Shown piece after piece: positions 61,601 to 64,000 of a stretch of DNA of 64,000 nt. Location of the stretch: IMG/VR virus record IMGVR_UViG_3300031787_006401, positions 1 through 64,000 of that record; one strand, given 5' to 3'. Positions within the stretch are counted from its first letter, which is position 1; every line of letters begins with the position of its first letter. The stretch is from a virus. The position numbers and the translations under genes were made by a program. The notes under the pieces are model-generated. The model was not told the origin of the DNA and searched no databases. It was given only the letters and a program-made list of their open reading frames with translations.

Positions 61601-64000
61601 CCGTTTACGTAAACTGAATACTTGTTGGTTCTTAGGTCCATCGGCCATTTTAGCACAAACTTTTCTTTTGCACCTGTTCCAGTAAATGTTTCAATTTCTG
61701 ATAAATCGGTGTACAGATACGAGCCAGTAACTCTGTCAAACTTAATTACCATATGTGTAGAACGAACTTTGCTATTTCCTAAAATAGCAACTGCTTTAGC
61801 AGGTGTACCGTTTTCCTCAAGCGATCCATTGATTACAATTTCTGGAGATACGTAATACTTGTCTCCAGTATTTGTAATTTCAATTGTTGACACTGACCCT
61901 TTGCTTAGGTATGCTTTGGCTGTTGTACCGTTGCTGTTTATAATTTCAACCACAGGTGTTTCTTTGTAGCCACTGCCAGGTTCAGTTACTTCAATTCTTA
62001 CAATATCGTAGCCATTGTTGTCTAACCAACTCTTAAATGGATAGTCGACATACTTTGGAAGTAAATCTACAACTTCGCCGTTGCGTAACTTAGCATAACT
62101 TGTTTCGATCTCTTTTGTTACATCGTTATAACTAGGAGGCAAATCAAAGTCAGTGGTCAATGAACGTGTAGGTTCCATACGATCGTAAGAACTAATATAC
62201 TCTCTTACTTTAGTATGATATGGTTTAACTTCGTTGACGTAATCTTCATAGTTTTCAAGATTGTCATTTTGGAATGTAACTTTTTGTGCTAGACTGCCGA
62301 GGTTATGCTTTGCTCTTACAAAACTAGTTTTAAATGCCCAATCAATGTTTGGTTGTTCTGCAAATGCATAACGTAGTCCTGCAAAGAATAATCTATTGTA
62401 TTCTGTTTCAAGTTCGCCTATAAAGATGTCATCACGTAGTGCTGTTAATATATTTCTTAACTCAAATACAGGTTCTCTGTCATAGAACGTAATGTCAAAT
62501 ACGTTAGCATCGTATCCACTTGTCTTTGTAGCATAATCATACAATCTTGTACTTAATTGTATTGTTCCGTTTTGTCTACCAATGGTTTTATAGTTAACAG
62601 TGTAGTCTTCAGTCGGAATATTATCTATTTTTTCAAGTAGTAGCCAGCCGCCTGTTCCGATAGTGTTAATTTTTACAATTTCACCAATGTCTGCTTCTGT
62701 TCCAAACAGTTCATAACTTTGATCAACAACGTGGTCAACTGCTGTTAAAGAATTATATCCATCTGCATACCAGTCAACATAATCCCAATATCTTGTGGTG
62801 TCAAATGCTTGGTTGTCAGATCTGCTCCAAGTCTTGGTTAACTTATCCCAAACATAAATTGCCCAACGTCCGCCAATTTCACTGTCTACGTTTACTAAAG
62901 CACTGAATTTACGAACTGTAAGTCTAGTACTACCGGTGTAGTTATTGCCACTTGATCTTACAAATACACTGGTAATTTGACCTAGATTGTTGATTGTTGC
63001 TTTGAGAATTGCTCCTGTACCGCTGTTATCATCAATCTCAATGTTAGGTGCTACACGATAGCCTCGGCCTGGATCAACGATAGTAGCGCCTGTGATTTTT
63101 CCATTTACTATAATCGGTGTTAAAACTGCTTGTTGAACTTTGGCCACGCCAACAGAATCAAGTTCCAATACTGTGTCTACAACAATGTCGTACTTTCCAG
63201 TATTGATACTTGGCTTTTCGTCAACTGCTAACAAGTTTGATATATCAAAGTTATCAACAATTTGATACTGAATTAATACACTGTTGACTCTTTCAACAAA
63301 CTGCTTGACTGCTTCAAGTCTGTTTATAAACATGCTCTGTCTTGGTCTATTAAAAATGCCATACTTTTGTTTTGCTGAAAGCAATGGATCCGGTACTGTT
63401 TTATTGTTTATATCGTAACCAATTAAACTGTCGAACCACTTTTGTTCAATTTCTGAATTAATCTTACTTGTACCAAGACCTTCGGTGAGAAGTTGGTATT
63501 CGCTGTGAATGTTGGTTTGTAATTCTGCATCTTTTAAGAATGTAAAGTGAAGTACAGTATTTGTACCTTCAACAAAGTTCTTTAGATTATAAAGTGCAAA
63601 ACTGTCCTCGCCGATGATTGCGGCAAATCTATAACCCTGCCCTGCTGGGTCTGCAATCAACTGTTCAACATCAAATGCAGAAATGCTTCTTAGGATATTT
63701 GTCGGAACAATACGCTTGCTCTTAACCCAATAGTAATACTTTGTTCTAAAACTGCCAGCAACTGGATCGTATATTTTTTTAGTACTATAAACTGTGTTGT
63801 CGTACTTGGTGGTTCCACTGATGCCTTCGGCAAATCCTCGATTGGAATCTGCTCTGCTGTTCCATTCGCTAGGTGTATATTTTGTACCTACCCATTCGTA
63901 AACATCGATACTTGCACCAGGAATTAATTTGTTCCAAGTGCTAATTCTATATTGACTATCACCTTGATAAGAATTGTACCAACTTGCGGTACTTAGATCC
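58609..64000 (-). CDS. Giant phage structural protein, 5' end beyond the window
   Basis: The frame is open from the stop at 58609 to the right edge (about 1,796 residues so far), so no start codon within the window should be taken as real. The sequence has many repeats of a strand-rich unit, V-x-(I/V)-N-x-x-x-(L/I)-x-P-x-x-D/S-Y, and an earlier TGATIVDPGRGY-type glycine loop occurring more than once (DPGRGYRVAP, EPGSGYKETP). No enzyme motif is seen. It is upstream of the 203-aa protein and fibres and likely forms part of the baseplate or a long tail structure. Ends in LREATIQLPK. Confidence 0.75.
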   Translation of the reverse strand, partial: DLSTASWYNSYQGDSQYRISTWNKLIPGASIDVYEWVGTKYTPSEWNSRADSNRGFAEGISGTTKYDNTVYSTKKIYDPVAGSFRTKYYYWVKSKRIVPTNILRSISAFDVEQLIADPAGQGYRFAAIIGEDSFALYNLKNFVEGTNTVLHFTFLKDAELQTNIHSEYQLLTEGLGTSKINSEIEQKWFDSLIGYDINNKTVPDPLLSAKQKYGIFNRPRQSMFINRLEAVKQFVERVNSVLIQYQIVDNFDISNLLAVDEKPSINTGKYDIVVDTVLELDSVGVAKVQQAVLTPIIVNGKITGATIVDPGRGYRVAPNIEIDDNSGTGAILKATINNLGQITSVFVRSSGNNYTGSTRLTVRKFSALVNVDSEIGGRWAIYVWDKLTKTWSRSDNQAFDTTRYWDYVDWYADGYNSLTAVDHVVDQSYELFGTEADIGEIVKINTIGTGGWLLLEKIDNIPTEDYTVNYKTIGRQNGTIQLSTRLYDYATKTSGYDANVFDITFYDREPVFELRNILTALRDDIFIGELETEYNRLFFAGLRYAFAEQPNIDWAFKTSFVRAKHNLGSLAQKVTFQNDNLENYEDYVNEVKPYHTKVREYISSYDRMEPTRSLTTDFDLPPSYNDVTKEIETSYAKLRNGEVVDLLPKYVDYPFKSWLDNNGYDIVRIEVTEPGSGYKETPVVEIINSNGTTAKAYLSKGSVSTIEITNTGDKYYVSPEIVINGSLEENGTPAKAVAILGNSKVRSTHMVIKFDRVTGSYLYTDLSEIETFTGTGAKEKFVLKWPMDLRTNKYSVYVNGILQLSSKYTVGNDKDTTKTYNRLIGYVEFVDAPAIGATVEIRYEKSVAMLTAADRINFFYNPTTGMAGKDLAQLMDGIEYSGVKIDTYGFGTEQGFDSAGFASLPWDTFDNQYEDEIFVLDGSTNTFELSQPLENDVEYNLYLNGVRLDDPNFETSGVVTNPNAVMQTIVGDGITTTVIINEEAITTIANDVIIIRKVTSDGSYQPSDNSFDTSLIGGNFAGTTATGIAAEDIVIDGDGFVTATTSKGPEELVPGQMYDTLDIRVYHRTSDGTGIIGVASYNIDGSTYTFDLPSIPQSEDAVIVKIDNQFLMPTQYVIDYANHTLTFEDSTQLVGSALSIMTIGTNGANLLDTDYFVSDGSTTQLLTGITWTDELSSFVTINGKVMILGSDYSLVKSTTADGAANRIKIVFDSSVLTEGAFVQYSLYNSTVKSYSQVSIDKTFASDGVENYHVLESEPFNYDPISHNIVVKINNRILQPGYSISYTTTSNRVYDIEAWQFDDTTAIDSADVLVFADRVQLTEEQFTYDPVNGRIVLLRNDIATAGSRLDIYIVKNAAYYFLDTNIVFSSNVSTLISVGDTVELTSVFTGDTYTAVAIAVQATEVTFASKQPEIKDAYIVDNEFVVSVGSSSITTQIETVEYVLSKNLTFVIPPSSGETVEIYQFSNHDINNFERITYTVVPDAVIPIDSPDYIKRNLISSGYIPLRGNISSANYAWVAVNEVLLTPNVDYALVESKNAIQLVNSLSANDVVDVIQFGNTPITQRFGYRIFKDMLNRTHYKRLNQKNSYVLASPLNWYDVRILLDDVTGMFVPNRAQNIPGVVFVEGERIEYFEINGNALLQLRRGTLGTGVKDIYATGTIAQGQGPNETVNYNDNFLIQTIRTNDSTTTTEYSLNFVPQSVNEIEVFVAGRRLRKTTLSVYNAALNLDSNEADVVLPAEYTVNNGNLILAIAPPNDVDIRIVRKLGRTWVDSGESLTTSENSIARFLREATIQLPK

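Noticed and set aside
63658-63660. Start codon of the giant protein at 63660
   Set aside because: The codon there is an internal TTG; the frame remains open to base 64000.
1-64000. tRNA genes, insertion sequences, attachment sites, replication origin
   Set aside because: Gaps between genes are all under about 100 bases and none shows a cloverleaf, transposase, terminal inverted repeat or iteron cluster.

Overview
The window looks like part of a marine T4-like (contractile-tailed) phage genome. It is strongly AT-rich, almost every base is coding, stops and starts overlap by a few bases, many boxes resemble the T4/cyanophage late promoter TATAAATA, and the right-hand 13 kb is a typical tail-fibre/structural block (three fibres with a shared N-terminus, one with a tail-collar domain, and a giant structural protein running off the right edge). 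No terminase, capsid, polymerase, tRNA, integrase or IS gene is present. The host cannot be read from the sequence; SAR11-type bacteria or picocyanobacteria are plausible for such a phage, but that is inference.

Region 1 (1-50.6 kb) is a very dense accessory region of enzymes arranged in short blocks that flip strand. I count 16 radical-SAM proteins (six with an N-terminal Cys-rich twitch/SPASM-like domain, one with a B12-binding-like N-terminus, the rest short or SPASM-like), eight double-stranded beta-helix 2-oxoglutarate/Fe(II) oxygenase-like proteins (one fused to a cold-shock domain), two AGAT-type amidinotransferases, two PLP aminotransferase-like proteins, three SDR/epimerase proteins, three SGNH-hydrolase-like proteins, a QueC-like PP-loop protein, a GNAT-like protein, two degenerate kinase-like proteins, two or three methyltransferase-like proteins and about nine glycosyltransferase-like proteins. 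One repeat-built fibre-like protein (3118-4563) sits among the enzymes.

Region 2 (50.6-64 kb, all minus strand) is the structural block: two paralogous virion proteins, three tail-fibre paralogues, a 203-aa structural protein and the giant protein.

Taken together, the enzyme set (amination, guanidinylation, radical chemistry, hydroxylation, epimerisation, glycosyl transfer, acyl transfer or removal) resembles a bacterial surface-glycan, modified-peptide or aminocyclitol-type biosynthetic island carried next to the host-recognition genes. Decoration of the phage fibre, or remodelling of a host surface or metabolite, are the main inferences; neither substrate nor product is shown by the sequence. 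A second unusual trait is regulatory: many small strand-flipped units start 3-4 nt after a late-promoter-like box, which predicts leaderless late mRNAs, and all eight convergent junctions overlap tail to tail. No gap between genes exceeds about 100 bp.
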